A stretch of 64,000 bases of DNA. It comes from Alopecurus myosuroides (lineage: Eukaryota; Streptophyta; Magnoliopsida; Poales; Poaceae). The stretch spans positions 499,365,919-499,429,918 of the forward strand of contig CM054058.1 in NCBI GenBank assembly GCA_028641055.1, read 5' to 3'. Shown here piece by piece: positions 11,317 to 23,471 of this stretch. Each line of letters starts with the position of its first letter. The stretch's first letter is position 1. The notes under the pieces are model-generated. The model was given only the letters and a program-made list of their open reading frames with translations. It had not been told where the DNA came from and made no database searches. The position numbers and the translations under genes were made by a program.

Positions 11317-14300
11317 TGAAACTGTGCGTACCTGCAGATAGGTATGGCTGTAAGGTCTTAACTGCAATTCTTCTTGTCTACCTACATATGCATTGTGCCT
11401 CAGTTTAATTGATAATTTAGGGCTCCTTTGATTCATAGGATAGGAAAATGGAGGGTGGGTATGGCCTGCCCACTTGAATCATGTGGGATGCAACTCAACA
11501 CCAACATAGTATTTCAGTAGCTCCCCAGGTTGCTCGGGTTATACTTAAGATATACATGTTTAGGCTAGAGTCTTTGAAGATGTGTAGTTTAACTTTGCAG
11601 TTCTTTCACTACAATTTTAGTGATCTTTTGATTCATAGGATAGGAAAAATGGAGGATTGCTATGGCTGCAGAATACTACCCAAACACTACTTGGTGCATC
11701 CACCCTATTTCTCTTGCAGTCCCATCCGAAGCCCCTTTCACAAATATTTCACACTATGTTAGCCTTTCAGATCCTGCTCCTTTTGTTTGACTCCCTTAGC
11801 AGTAAATGATCCATCAAACTTTTGATTCAGTCGACAAACAATACACGTCCATGTCTCCTTGCTCCAAGCATTATGTGTTCGAAACAAGGCACATCATGGC
11901 CCTTTAGGAGACTAATAAGGAACCATTTCATTTGGCTTGAGGATTACGTTTTGCGATTCCTAAATATTCAACCATAAACGGACAAATTTAGTGTCATCTG
12001 CCCGTCTCAAATTGTCTAAATCTGTAACACATCACAAATACATGCACTTGCACATTCTAGTTTATCAATATAATAAAAAATTCAGAGCCCTATCGAGAAT
12101 TTCAAGAACAGTTTGCCCCTTTGATTTCAAATAATTATCTTGTGGCTCTAAAAGGAGCGCCGGTCAGCCATCTACATGTATTATTTTTGTTAGCATGCAT
12201 CTTGATATGGTATTGTTAGCATATGATATATGATTAGAGCAACAAATGCTATCTCTGAATAGGATAATTCTTGAAAAGGGAAAAAATTAGTGGCTTGTGC
12301 GCAAAACAAAACTCTGGTCAGGGAAAGTTACCATGTTCCTGCAGATTTGCATTGGATATTAACTCAAATGGCGAAGATATGCTGTTCTAATAGCTATGAA
12401 GAAAATACTTAGTCCCCGAGCAGTAAGCTAAATCTCAAAATCCGAGAGAATCTACGGAAGATTGCAGGCCAAGACTAATTTATACTAATCAAATCTAAGT
12501 CAAGGGCATGAAGCATGGAGGAACAAATCTAGATGTAGGGTTAGCCTCTAAGGTATCTTGTCGTTGGAGATAAAGCGGGAGAAGCAAGGGAGTTCAGCAG
12601 GCAGCTGACGAAAGAGTTGAGCAGGAGCCCATGCGGCCATGGAGCAATATGAGTCAGTTGATGTGAATGGCAAGGGGGCAGTGCTGCTTTGAGAAGTGTT
12701 CTTCTTTTCTTCTCTAATGGCTACCCTGAGAAGGTACATGAAGCAGTGTTTTGGCGGCAAGCGGAGCGTGCGTATATTTCTTCCCGCCTTGAATTTTTTC
12801 AAGAGCTATCTAATGGAAACTTTTACGTGGAATAGACTAAGGACAGTTTCATAGTAAAGAATCCTAAGGATTGTATTCCTGCAAATCCAAAGGCTTCTGT
12901 ATGAAAAAAATCCATAAGATCACAATTTCATGAAAATCCTATGAATCAAAGGAGTCCATAGTATTTGCTTGTTGCTGTTGGAACTTCAAGCGATATGTTA
13001 TCTGGAGTGACTTGCATGTATTGATCTCTTAATTCTGGTGCATGCTGAGTGTGTAGAAAATTCTTATCTGATCCTTTTTTTTGTCGCAATGGCTATTTAT
13101 GCAGATAGGAGGCCTGCAGATGATTAAGTAGTAGAAGTTTGATCGATATTTGCGGGAAGTTTGATCATCGTCAACTCTGGATGACAATTAAGGGAGAGTG
13201 AAGACTGTTCGTTTAGTTTCCATGCATGTTTACTTTCATGTTTGGTTATTTGAGGTACCATATCTTTTGTAGACTGTCACTGTAGCGCTGGTAATGGTAG
13301 TGACCAGGAGGCCCTTAAATGTTAGTCATTAATATGCTATATTGCAGAGCTTGGCTTGAACTTTTGACCTATCCTTAATGCATGTCAACACAAATTTGTG
13401 CAAGTAGCGACTAGCGATATGATAATCAAACCCAATGTTTTTTATTTCTCGACTTATTTATAGTTGGATAATGGTCGGTCTTTTCTATTGGCAACATTTT
13501 GTTTACTGATCTTCAGTTTGAAATTTGCTTAATATCTTAAAAGTTGAAAAGAAAAAAAATGACTTCACTACATTGATCAGCCTCTGGGCAACTCGAACTG
13601 CATATTTAAATTTGGAATTAAAATTTTAGCATGTAGGATGTTGCCGGTACTTAGTTATACATTCTTTTAAGATCCTGACTTATTTCATAGGATAATAACG
13701 GGACAATATGTATTTGGAGCTCGTTTAGTCTTCTAACAGAAGATTTATCTCTGCTCGTTTAAAGAGAATTAGATCTAGACAATATTTTACGGGTTTTTTT
13801 TTTTTTGTGTGTGTGTGCGTGTCACAAGACTTGATATTACTGATAGTACAATACTTAACGGCATGCTAGTTCAACAGCTATTAGTGTTCTCTGACAATTT
13901 ATGTTTGCTGGCGGATCCATTTATTTTGGCTCAACAAATGTGTACGATACTTAACACCATGCTATAGTTCAACAACTATCAACACCATGCATGCTATAGT
14001 TCAACAACTATTCTTATTCTACGAGTCTAGACACAATGGAGGTATCATACACTACTATCATGCATATGATGCTACTCCGTATTAGTAGTCCGAGAATGGA
14101 TAGTAACATTTGTGTGAATCATATGATACTATATTTATTAGATTGTAAACTCGCCTTGTCTTGGAATCTGTTATGTTACGCTATTTAGCTATGATAGCAC
14201 TACCATCTTGCCACGTGAACATTTTGCCAACATGCCAGCATACCTGCAAAATCGCACAAATGACCTATCTACCCATACACAATAACTCTAGTTACAACTA

Positions 14301-14461
14301 ATGCCCTCCCGCACTGGGACTTCGCCCAGCAATACATAAATTTCCAATTGGAAACAGACTACACAATGATACATGTTGAAACAGGAAGCGATACAGATTT
14401 TGAATCCATCGACGCTGGGGCACACCTCCAGGAACTCCATCGTCACCGGATAGGTCGCCCA
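11317..14461. other. Gene-poor stretch after the 10693 gene
   Basis: AT-rich DNA without a supported gene. It contains Tourist-like ends (listed separately), a poly-T followed by (TG)n microsatellite at about 13796-13820, and three diverged direct copies of a phrase like ACACCATGCTATAGTTCAAC near 13857, 13952 and 13979. Confidence 0.5.
11420..12957. mobile_element. Tourist-like MITE termini (three, unpaired)
   Basis: GGCTCCTTTGATTCATAGG occurs at 11421-11439. A near copy (GATCTTTTGATTCATAGGATA) lies at 11622. The inverted form CCTATGAATCAAAGGAGTCC is at 12938-12957. These resemble Tourist (PIF/Harbinger) MITE ends. The outer pair would bound about 1.5 kb, with neighbours TTA on the left and ATA on the right, so a single intact element is not proven. 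They may be three partial MITEs. Confidence 0.35.
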
Positions 14462-14577
14462 CGTTCCTGGATCATCTCGCACGGTTTCTTCCGCGAGTGG
14501 CTGAGCCTCCCTCCTTGCTGGCCCAGGTTCCTGGGATCATCCCGCACAAGTTCTTCTCTGAGCGGCCGAGCCTCCCT
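14462..14577. repeat. Diverged direct repeat, about 64 bp x 2
   Basis: The phrase GTTCCTGG(G)ATCATC.CGCAC followed by GTTTCTTC/GTTCTTCT and GAGCCTCCCTC occurs at 14463-14513 and again at 14527-14577. No convincing gene spans it, although short frames are open on both strands. Confidence 0.5.
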
Positions 14578-14733
14578 CGTGTGCATCTTCCCCACCATCT
14601 CCTAGACCATTTCCTCCTCGCACAGATCGTGCTTGCCACTTGCAGATCATGGCCAAGCTCTGTTCCCGGATAATGGCCAAGCTCCACTCCAAGATCGTAC
14701 CAGATTCCTGCTCAGCAGCGCCCAGATCTTATC

Positions 14734-14865
14734 AAGACTATCCCATACATGTGCAATTGCACAAATTGCTGTGAACAAACAGAATCAAGGAAACAATTTA
14801 AGACTATCCCATACATGTGCAATTGCACACATTGTTGTGAACAAGCAGAATGAAGGCAAAAAGAT
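14734..14865. repeat. 66-bp tandem direct repeat
   Basis: AAGACTATCCCATACATGTG starts a unit at 14734 and again at 14800. The copies are close but not identical. The unit length is a multiple of three, so a frame at 14633-14989 stays open through both (22-residue repeat). That frame has no other sign of being a gene. Confidence 0.65.
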
Positions 14866-14989
14866 TTCATATCGGTTTAAAGAAGCGGAACCAAGGCAAA
14901 AAGGAGTACCTTTTTCATTTTTGCTTGATTATTTGGGGTACTACTTAAAGAAACAGAAGAGTTTATCCCTTGATACCATGCTCCTTTGA

Positions 14990-15508
14990 GATTCTCTGCC
15001 ATTACAAGACCCAATAAATCATTAGATTCTGCCAATAAAACTTCAGCAGTAAAATTTTGCAGTAAACATGAGCATCATGCAAGATTTTCAAATTGAAACT
15101 GAAACTTGAAAATTTTGTGTGTAATTAGCTAAGAGTATGTTACTGTTAGTGTTTGTGTGTAAGTTATACTGAAGTCTTGGAGTTTTGTGTGTAAGTTTGT
15201 GCAACAGTGCAAGCAAGAATTACAGATATTTACACTCCTAGCTAATGCAAAGAATTGCTCCAATTTGTAATGCAAGCAAGAAATTATTGCGGAAGTACAT
15301 GAGCCAGTAGCTAATGCCAGCAAGAAATACTCTTTCAGTATACACATCTGAGGGTGATCACACATGCAAATTTCACAGGAAGTTGCACTATCTTCTTGCA
15401 CCAAACATAAGGTAACCAAGAATGTTACTACACTGCTGCAACTGTAACTTTTCAGGAACTTAATTGCAAAGGAGAATGACAAAGAACCATCTCATTAATT
15501 CACACCAA
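14990..15508. other. Intergenic stretch, nothing recognised
   Basis: AT-rich DNA with recurring words such as GCAAGCAAGAAAT and GTGTGTAAGTT. A minus-strand frame of 117 codons at 15129-15482 is cysteine- and serine-rich without recognisable motifs, so I do not call it. Confidence 0.4.
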
Positions 15509-15776
15509 GGCCCCGCTTGGATGACCGTTTAGAAATACCAGCGTGAAAGTCGGTCTCCAGCACTTATCAGATCAAAACCCAGAAACTCACTTGTGGTCCT
15601 TCTTCCGATTAACTCGCCTCTCAGCCACACGAGGTCCTAGTTATTTTCCGGCAACTCCACATCACGAGAGGGGGATGGAGGGAGAGGGAAAGAGAGAGAC
15701 TAGGTAACGGCGGTGAGGATTACGGGTGTAGTAAGCTTTTACCCGGGTTTATATTTCAGACTGTCCAAGCCAGGCC
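15509..15776. mobile_element. Candidate PIF/Harbinger-type MITE
   Basis: The left end GGCCCCGCTTGGATGA and the right end (reverse complement GGCCTGGCTTGGACAG) form an imperfect terminal inverted repeat around 268 bp of non-coding DNA. The flanking trinucleotides are CAA and TAA, near but not identical, so the target duplication is weak. It could also be another class of MITE. Confidence 0.4.
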
Positions 15777-17248
15777 TAAGGAAATACTTTACTCCTACTT
15801 ACTTCCACATTTATAAGATTTGTCACTGGTAACTGTCAAAGACAGTTTAATTTTAATTACTGCAAGCACAAGAACAGTTTAATTTTAATTTTATAAAAAG
15901 TTGCGACACTTAGCAAGCAGTTTTTAGAAAAGGTCATTTATTTTTCAGAAAATCTGCGGCTGCACATACCAAGTTTCTACACTAAATCACTAATGCAAAT
16001 AGTGTGGTTTTAACGCAACAAGTAGATAGCAGATAATAATATGGAGATAACACTACTTAGGTAACCATATAATATGAAACTTGCTCGAGTAGTTTCAGTT
16101 TCAGTTCATGTGCGTTAGCGGTGAGTATTCAAGTTCAGTTCACTTGCCACTGGCAGTAGGAGTATGGCATCGCATGGCATGGATGGAGTATAATCATTGA
16201 AGTATACTTAATGGTACAGGAGATGAACATTCAAGTATAATTAAATACTGTAATGAACATTCAAGTATAATTAACTGAGGAACATTCAAGTATAATTAGC
16301 CGATGAACCGTTTCATGGTGGTACAAGTAATCGTTCAGGAGTGTAAGTAATGATCCAGGAGAAGAACAGAAAGTCAATAAAATCAAGATTGAAGGACATT
16401 TATTGACTACTGCGTGGTTAATCTGCAAGAAGCTGCAGTTGCAATTGCAGTAGCACTACAAACTGAATATTTTGACCTGCGATATTTGCAGTAGTTGCAA
16501 GCACTGCACCTACTACTGCACTACGCCAAGGACTACTAACTACCCAATGCTGCCAGTGCTTCAGAGAGACATTGGATAGCCGTGCAATAAACTGTCGAGC
16601 TCCAACAGACTGCAGTGGCATAAGCAGACCAAATTAGCGCATGTATTTCGCGTGACGACGGAATTGGCAGCATCGTACTGGGAATAGCAAGAACTTAGAA
16701 AATTAAGAGAGAATTACTCCTACAAATACTCCAAATGTGTACGAAGTATTTGAAAACCAAGTTCAACTGCTGCGACTGCAACCCTACTGCTCAACCAACT
16801 AATTTCAGTCCCTATTATTGGTGGCACAAAGCATAAAATGCATGAACAAGTCCAGGAATTCGGTTACACGCCACAATTTCATAAGAAAACATGCAGCTCA
16901 ATCAAATCAAAACATGGTGCAATAGCTATGGAGAACTAACTAATATTACTGACAAACACACACTAATTTACTCCTTGTGTCAATGCAAAATCAATCAAAT
17001 AAGAACTTCCCCATTTTTTCTGCTCTTGGGGTACAAGCAAACAGGTTTAGATGTAGATGTTTGCCCGATCTTTCATCGCAAGAACCACTGATGATAACTA
17101 TCCCTCAAATCACTGAGCAATATATGTGCGGTGACCCTGCAGACCACTACATGTGTAGTGCACAAGTCGTTGACATAACACTCACGGAAAGACTTATCCG
17201 TAATTATTACATCTCTCGGAGTAGTACAACAGAAATATAGCGGTCCAT
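15777..17248. other. Intergenic stretch with one small repeat
   Basis: AT-rich DNA without a supported gene. Three direct copies of GAACATTCAAGTATAATTA start at 16225, 16255 and 16280 (steps of 30 and 25 bp). Short frames at 16891-17240 are not supported by any motif. Confidence 0.5.
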
Positions 17249-17348
17249 ATATATTACACAATGCTTAATATTACAAACCAAAAAGTGAATAAAGAGTTGA
17301 ACGTCATCCTCCTCTAAGGGAGGAAGTTCGAGTAGTGCGGTGTTGACG

Positions 17349-17492
17349 TGTGTCAACCTAGTGCACAAAGATAAAAGTAAACTTTAAACCGTCGAAGCTC
17401 ATCAACCTAAATAGTACTAGTGTGTCAACCTAGTGCACAAAGGTAAAAGTAAACTTTAAACCGTCGAAGCTCATCAACCTAAATAGTACTAG
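17349..17492. repeat. 72-bp tandem duplication
   Basis: Two adjacent copies of a 72-bp unit starting TGTGTCAACCTAGTGCAC (17349-17420 and 17421-17492). They are identical except for one visible base (AAAGAT against AAAGGT), so the duplication is recent relative to its decayed host LTR. Confidence 0.9.
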
Positions 17493-17530
17493 TCTAGCAT
17501 TGCTCGGCTTGGTTCTATATCTGGCTAGGT

Positions 17531-17673
17531 CTAATCCTCCTCATCTTGGTCTTTAGCTCGGTAGGCTATCATGTAGTCGACACCTTCGACGGCACCTGAT
17601 AGGTCTGGTTCCTCGTAGTAGATCTCATCATCCTGGTAGAATCTGTCGTAATCCTCCGGTAGGTCTTCAAAGT
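17531..17673 (-). other. Acidic terminal exon-like segment in an LTR
   Basis: On the minus strand an AG acceptor (CTTAG) at 17674-17675 is followed by AC and a frame that, if preceded by a phase-1 G, encodes an Asp/Glu/Tyr-rich peptide (EDYDRFYQDDEIYYEEPDLS near its start, DQDEED at its end) and stops at TAG 17531-17533. The Tekay-like LTRs carry the same architecture at 40152-40216: AG acceptor, AC, acidic residues, TAG. Whether it is spliced or translated is unknown. Confidence 0.4.
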
Positions 17674-19823
17674 CTAAGTTTTGGGTTCAAATGGGAAGGT
17701 ATGAGTAACGAGTTTTACTCCGCAAGTTCCTGTAAGTAACAGTGGTATAGTGTATGATGCTCTAGCTACCACCTAAGACCATAGGTCTTTGGTGTAATGC
17801 ATGTTTCGTAAAACATTTCTTCAAATGTCAAGTTTTACTTCTGAAAAGCTATGTACGCCAGTCCCGCCGGGCATCAGAATCTCATGGGGCTCCTTTCCGG
17901 ACGTGAACGCAACCCCTCCTGGGACAAGGATGTAGCTGCCACAATTTGTTGTTTTCCCTCTGCAGAGGTGTGCCACTTTACCCAACAGCAGACACAGCCT
18001 TCTTACTCTCTCCGCACAACATGTGTGATTTAGCATGGTCAGAGCCACCAAGTCATGTCGAGTACTTCCCCACTCTCCGCATATTTGCTCAATGTGACAA
18101 AGCCGGTACGACAACCAATAGCATGTCACCACTCCCGAACTCCTGACCCCCACCCAAGGTCTAACTAGTAAATTATATGTGCTTACTCGCTGTTGGCCGG
18201 AACTCGCCGGTCTCAACGGGGCCAATCAGCCGAGGATATGTGAACGTGGAAAGTACCTCTGACTTGCTTATCCATAGTAAGTCTGTTTGATGACACTGTC
18301 TATACGGCACACCGATGACATTTGTGAATTAAGTCCTAGGGTATTACTTTACCGTACGATGGAACCTCCACCACATCAATCATTCTGTGGTTCCATCGCC
18401 CGCCAACATAGTATATAGCACTTCACATCATTCGAAAGTAGCAATTTATTTAAGTGCAGGTAATATTGTATAATACTTTGCAAGTAAATTGATAAAAGTA
18501 CTTCAAAGTGGACATGAGCAAGATTGAATTTGCCTTGAGACTGACAAGTAGTGCAGTCTAAAGCTCCCACTGAATCGTGACCCTTGTGTTCTGCAAAAAG
18601 CATCATTGTCTTTTAAGACAATGTTTGAAAGATCCAAATTTCATGCCATTATGCATATCGTGAAATGATTTTGGTGTTTTTGGAAACCTTGGTTTACATA
18701 TTTTAGGGTTTACTAATAATTTGGATTTATTTGAGGTGTTTGTGGAAGCTTTATTCAAAACTTAACTTAATTACCCATATTTGGGAAAATATGAGTTTGA
18801 ATCAAACAATATTTTGATTTTTGAATTTAGGAAAATATTTGACCATATTATTTTCGTTAACAAAACAATCACCTTAATATTTGAATTCAGGAAGTTTTCC
18901 AAATATTTTCCTTTGGCAATATTTCTCAAAGTAATCTTTTTAAATTCTACTTTTGAGTTTTTTTTAAAACCTGAATCCTTAACTCTAAGGATTTATTCCA
19001 TTTTTGAAAGGTATTATTTCAATCAAGAATTTGGTCATGTCTAAATCCTTTATTTTGAAACAATAATCACTCAAAATTTTACCATGTGGTAAAGTCATAA
19101 AAAATTCTACTAAAAATATTTTTGAAAACTAGAAGAAATATAGACATTTAAATTTATTCTTGGTTTGTGGAATATGAGTATTTGGATTTATTTAGATGTG
19201 TTTCTATTTATTTAATTTGATTTAGTTTGGTTTTTGGGGGAGAATAATGGTTTTACAAAAATACCCTCGTGTCGGTTGGCTTGAACCCAACCCACTCGGC
19301 TTCCTCACAAGTGTGTTGGGTCAAACGTGACCCTAGGCACTCGCTCACTTGCTCTCTCTCCCCGTGCCTCTCTCTCTCTCTCTCTCGCTCGTGCGCGCGA
19401 CGAACCCGGCGACTCTGGTCGCATCCTCCTCCGCCACATTGTTCCAACCATCTCCAGTGGTCTTGGCTGTTGCCGTTTAGGAAAAAACACTCCCCTCCAC
19501 TTCCTCTCTCTTCTACCAAGTCGACATGGGTTTCCTCGCCTCTGCGCCTTGCGCGATCAAATCCCTAGTTAGGGTTTCAGATGGCGCGGCTCGCTGGCGT
19601 TGATGTGGCTGCGATTGTTCTTTCTCGAGCTAATTCTCCGGGCCTTGTTCGTGCTGCTCTTCATGGCTGGTGCAAGTTGATGTAGCGTCTTCTTGTGTCG
19701 CCATGGATATGGTGGCCTTTGATGTTGTTGTTGCTGCTTCTCCTGGCCTGGAGGTGTCACAGATATGCCTTTGTGATGCCTCTGGGTTCTGTTACGGTGT
19801 CAAAACTTGTAAGTGTTGATACT

Positions 19824-20114
19824 TGATATGTTGCAAACGTATCTACAGTTTTTGATGCTCCATGATTGTTTTCGATCCAATACCCCTATGTTATTTTCAT
19901 TTTTCACATGCTTCCCTCCATTTTCCAGATGTTTTCATCGAATAACCCATTAAAAAGATGCCCTAGGCCAGTTGATGTTTTTTGCTATTTTTTATTTCAG
20001 AGAAGTTCTGAAGGAAATATTCTTGAAAAGGGCTGAAAATTCACGGAGATCAATTTTTACCCGGAACAAAGACTGAGTCCAAAGGAGAGGCGAAGTGGTG
20101 ATAGGGGGTGATAG
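19824..20114 (+). mobile_element. LTR fragment, Athila/WHAM-like start
   Basis: TGATATGTTGCAAACGTATCTAC at 19824 resembles the TGATACGT...AACGTATCTA start of Athila-type Triticeae LTRs, in plus orientation. About 290 bp remain before the sequence joins the next LTR fragment. No coding content. Confidence 0.35.
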
Positions 20115-21072
20115 TGCAGACCTTGCACTCGTTGGGAGACCCCAAGAGGAAGGTGTCAAGAGCACAACAACAAGTTTTCTCCTCAGAAAGAAACCAAGCT
20201 TGAATCGACCAGTAGGAGAAAAAAGCAACTTCCGAAGGTTGATGCAGCTAAGGTGGCAGTGCGCACTACCGGTTCAGAAGCAACTTGGAACCTACACAAC
20301 ACAATCAATTCGCTTTGCCCCAATGAAGAAGTGAGATTGTTAATCTCACCGGTTTTGCTGAACACAAAGAGGTTAAACATACCGTGTGGAAAATAATATT
20401 TGTTTGCGGTAGATGAAAGAGAACAATGATGGCAGTAGTAAAACAGTAGCAACAGTATGAAAACTGAGATTGCGGTGCTTGTATTACTAGTATGAGGAAA
20501 AAGGACCGGGGTCCAAAGTTCACTAGTGGTCTCTCCATAGGAGATAAATAACATGCGTGGTGAACAAATTACAGCTGGGTAATTGACAGATATAAAGACT
20601 GCACCGTAGTGCATATGCATGACATGATGATTACTATGTGTTTCATGCGGGCATTACAACAAGACTCATAGACCGTTATCCAACTGCATCTATGACTAAT
20701 AATCCACCCTCAGTATGTCATCCGAGCAATCCTTGCGTATTAAGTTGCAAGCAACAGATAATCGCATTAAACAAAGTGTGTAATGTAAACAATGTAAACA
20801 TCGTTGTTTTCTCCCTAATGGCAACAACACATCCTCCATCCGTCACGTTTCTGTCACTGGGGCACATATGCACAGGAGGCATGAACCCACTATCGAGCAT
20901 AAATAATCCCTCGTGGAGTCACTAGCATCTACTTGGCCAGAGCATCTACTAACAACGGAGAGCGTGCAAGATCATACATACCATTTACATGAAGATAACG
21001 TGATAGATTGATAATCAAGAGACAGAACATTCAATATTCATCGGGTCCCAACAAACACAACATGTTGCATTA
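20115..21072 (-). mobile_element. Truncated LTR copy, same family as 5116-6667
   Basis: About 950 bp match 5116-6060 collinearly. Shared phrases include CCCCAAGAGGA near the left, CACCGGT.TTGCTGAA in the middle and GGAGGCATGAACCCACTATC on the right. The copy ends at 21072, where another LTR is inserted, and its continuation is not found on the far side. Frames inside it are LTR shadows. Confidence 0.6.
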
Positions 21073-22460
21073 TGATAGATCGAGAGGTTAACTAGAGGGG
21101 GGGGGGTGAATATGTTAACTACAAATTTTAACTCTCTTTTTATTTAACAAGAGAGTGCTCAAATATAGATTGTCTAGATTATGAACCTAGGTGAACAATC
21201 CTATATGTTGAGAAAATACGACTAGCACAAGGTATATATATGACTAAGCTAGTAGAAACAAGTAAAGGTAAGTTGAGGGATAACCGAACACAATGACGCA
21301 GAGATGTATCCCGAAGTTCACCTCCCAATGGAAGCTAATCTTCGTTGGAGCGGTGCGGTGCTACCAAAGTGGAACACCGAGTAGCCCTCAAATGGCACAC
21401 CGTATCTCCTTCTAGTTCTTCCACCGATGTGTAGAGACTCGAATCACTATGTTGCCGTTGAGGTTGACAACTGCAACCTTTACAAGGATGGTGGCACACT
21501 CCTTAACTTTGGAGGGTCCTCACCAAATCCCGGGAACCACCAAGACTCCAGAAACAAGATCCACGAGCACAAGAGCTCCAGAGACATCAACAAGGCTCCA
21601 AGCTCCGATGAGCTAAGAGCAACAAGGTTCTTGGCTCCGATGAACTAAGAACAACAAGATCCCTAAAGGATGAGTGGGATGATTTCGAATCGGCTTGGTG
21701 GAGTTGTAGATCTAGGTTGTCTCCTCCAAATCCCAAAGAATCAAGAGCTTTGGTTGGGTATTTTGGGAGAAGATTAAGTTTGGATGCGGTCAACAATGGT
21801 GGAGATAAAAAGCTTAATTGACCCCTTCAAAAGGTAGGGATGAGTGTTATTTATACTCTTAGAAGAAAACTGTCCGTTGGGGGGGGGGGGAGTATTTTCT
21901 TCTGTGAGCCCGGCCAGGCCGGCCTGGACGCAGGGGAGAGGCCGGAGAGCCTAGCCCACCTCGGCCTAGTTCCACAGCGAGGCCGGCTGGAGCCCGGCCT
22001 AGGGCCGACGCCCCCACCCCACCTCGGCCTGGAAACGCCTCGAGGCTGGCAAGACCCAGCCAATGGCCGGCTCGTCCCACTAGAGCTGGCCAGGGGTCGG
22101 CGTGGATGGGAAACGGGCCCGGGCACAGCTCGAAACACCCGGCCGTGTGCCCGGTTTGGGGCCGGCGTGGGAGAAGATCAGGCCGGGGCACAACCCGAGC
22201 CACCCAGCCTCGGAGCCCGGCGAGGCCGGCCGGCTGCCCTCCTTTTCTTGTTTTCTTCTCTGTCTCTTTTCTCCCTTTTGCATTATCTTCAATATTGATT
22301 TGTCAAACAAATGGGGATCCTAGGGAACTTGTGTTTGGATTTCTCCATTTTAGAAGTCCCTAGATTTTCATTAGAAAACCTAAACATGCTTAGGGAAAAG
22401 ATTAGATCGTCCACATGTTGTGATCAAACACCATAATATAAGGAAACAAATGTCCTTGCA
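21073..22460 (-). repeat. LTR of an LTR retrotransposon (Maximus/SIRE-like suspected)
   Basis: On the minus strand it begins TGCAAGGACATTTG at 22460, directly after a purine tract, and ends CGATCTATCA at 21073, giving 1,388 bp with TG...CA ends. A TATAAATA box lies on the minus strand at 21848-21855. GC-rich U3 (21900-22240) lies upstream of it in minus sense. The poly-G phrase CTAGAGGGGGGGGGGTGAAT near its end is common in Copia LTRs of grasses. It is the 3' LTR of the element whose ORF is at 22753-36110. The 5' LTR is missing. Confidence 0.55.
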
Positions 22461-22482
22461 ATCTCCCCCCTCCCCCCTCCCG
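22461..22482 (-). other. Polypurine tract
   Basis: The minus strand reads a run of G broken by single A residues (GGGAGGGGGGAGGGGGGAGA) directly before the LTR start at 22460, the expected position of a plus-strand primer. Confidence 0.6.
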
Positions 22483-22752
22483 TTTGATGATTGATGACAA
22501 CACACAAATTTGCATTAAAGAAAATTAACATAGATAGAACGATAGGTAGTAGAGACATAGTCTTACAATAACAACGAAGTTCAAACAAACACACAAATAT
22601 TAAGTTCAACTAAGATCGAAGAAAGCAATAACGATGATAAGACGCAAATGGATGCATGATATGCAATGGTCCTAATGCAAAGCATCGGGGATCCCAATAT
22701 TTCTCCCCCTTGGCATCAAGACACCAAAAAGGAGACAATGATGCACCACCGA

Positions 22753-23471
22753 TCACTCATCATCATACATCTCCTCATCCTCCGCATTAGCTTCCTCATC
22801 ATCACTGGGAGGTGCCTGACTGGAGCTGGCCGCAGCTGCAAATGATGCCTCAAATGGCCCAAGAGAACTAGCATCATCACCAAGCCAAAAAGTGTGTGCG
22901 GACTTCCATTTTTCCTCAGTGAGCTCCTCCGAGCTAGGAGAGCCTAGTGGAACATTAAGAGCAGTCATGATGGCCCTCTGGTCGCGACGAGAGGCCTTTC
23001 CTTTTGCATAGGATTGATAGTCTCGGTGCTACTTGTCAATGAAGAAGCAATTCATCTTATGAAGAACCTTCTTGATTTTGAACTTGCCAGAGGTTGGGAC
23101 AATACGACCTGGAGAAGGAGAGCGAGTGATACCATGAGATATACTGGGCCCAGTGGAAGGTGTGCGAATGCGCTTGGGCCGGTGGGCAGCGGCCATCTTA
23201 GCCACAGCAGCCGTGAGAAGAGCACTCTGTTTGGGGGTCACCATGGAGTAGTTGTTGATGAGACCGTGTGGAATCTTTTGCTCAAAGAGTGTCTGAAGGT
23301 ACGAGCCATAGATGGAAACCCGCTTATCCCGAACACAGTCTTCATCGCATGCCACATGTAGTCCAAAATATCCAAAGGCTTGTTGTTTTGCTTAGTAGGC
23401 CCAATATGATAGAGGAGATTGACTAGCCACTTGCGAACCTCGCCTTTCTCACCAAACTTGACATTGATAGT
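22753..23471 (-). pseudogene. Plant transposon protein ORF, C-terminal half
   Basis: Second half of a frame split by the Tat element. Directly after the target site it reads INVKFGEKGEVRKWLVNLLY, followed by YHIGPTKQNN, PLDILDYMWHAMKTVFG, a one-base shift, then RDKRVSIYGSYLQTLFEQ and a basic, Pro/Ser-rich stretch. After another stretch it ends in an acidic tail (DDEEANAEDEEMYDDE) and a stop at 22753. I recognise it from memory as the so-called putative plant transposon protein found inside grass LTR elements, of unknown role. At least one frameshift (near 23345) breaks this half. Downstream are a purine tract and the LTR at 21073-22460. Confidence 0.55.

Larger units (their letters stand above)
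17250..19810 (-). mobile_element. Decayed long LTR of a gypsy element (minus strand)
   Basis: Read on the minus strand the order is a GC-rich, CT-repeat-containing block (19790-19260), a long AT-rich block (19260-18600), then a mixed block ending in an acidic coding segment (17673-17531) and a short tail. This is the order seen in the intact LTRs at 36530 and 45597, but sequence identity is low, so it is a different family. I could not place exact ends. A 72-bp tandem duplication (17349-17492) lies in its tail and a CT microsatellite at 19368-19386. Confidence 0.4.

Noticed and set aside
14633..14989. 118-codon frame containing a 22-residue repeat
   Set aside because: No start context, motif or codon bias. 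It is open because the 66-bp duplication is a multiple of three.
16225..16298. CRISPR-like spaced repeat
   Set aside because: Only three 19-bp copies at uneven spacing in a plant intergenic region.
17821..18225. 134-codon minus-strand frame
   Set aside because: Lies in a decayed LTR, with no similarity to known domains. The corresponding part of the intact LTRs is non-coding.
21840..22298. 152-codon GC-rich frame and its antisense partners
   Set aside because: Inside the U3 of the LTR at 21073-22460, open in many frames because of GGCC-rich sequence.
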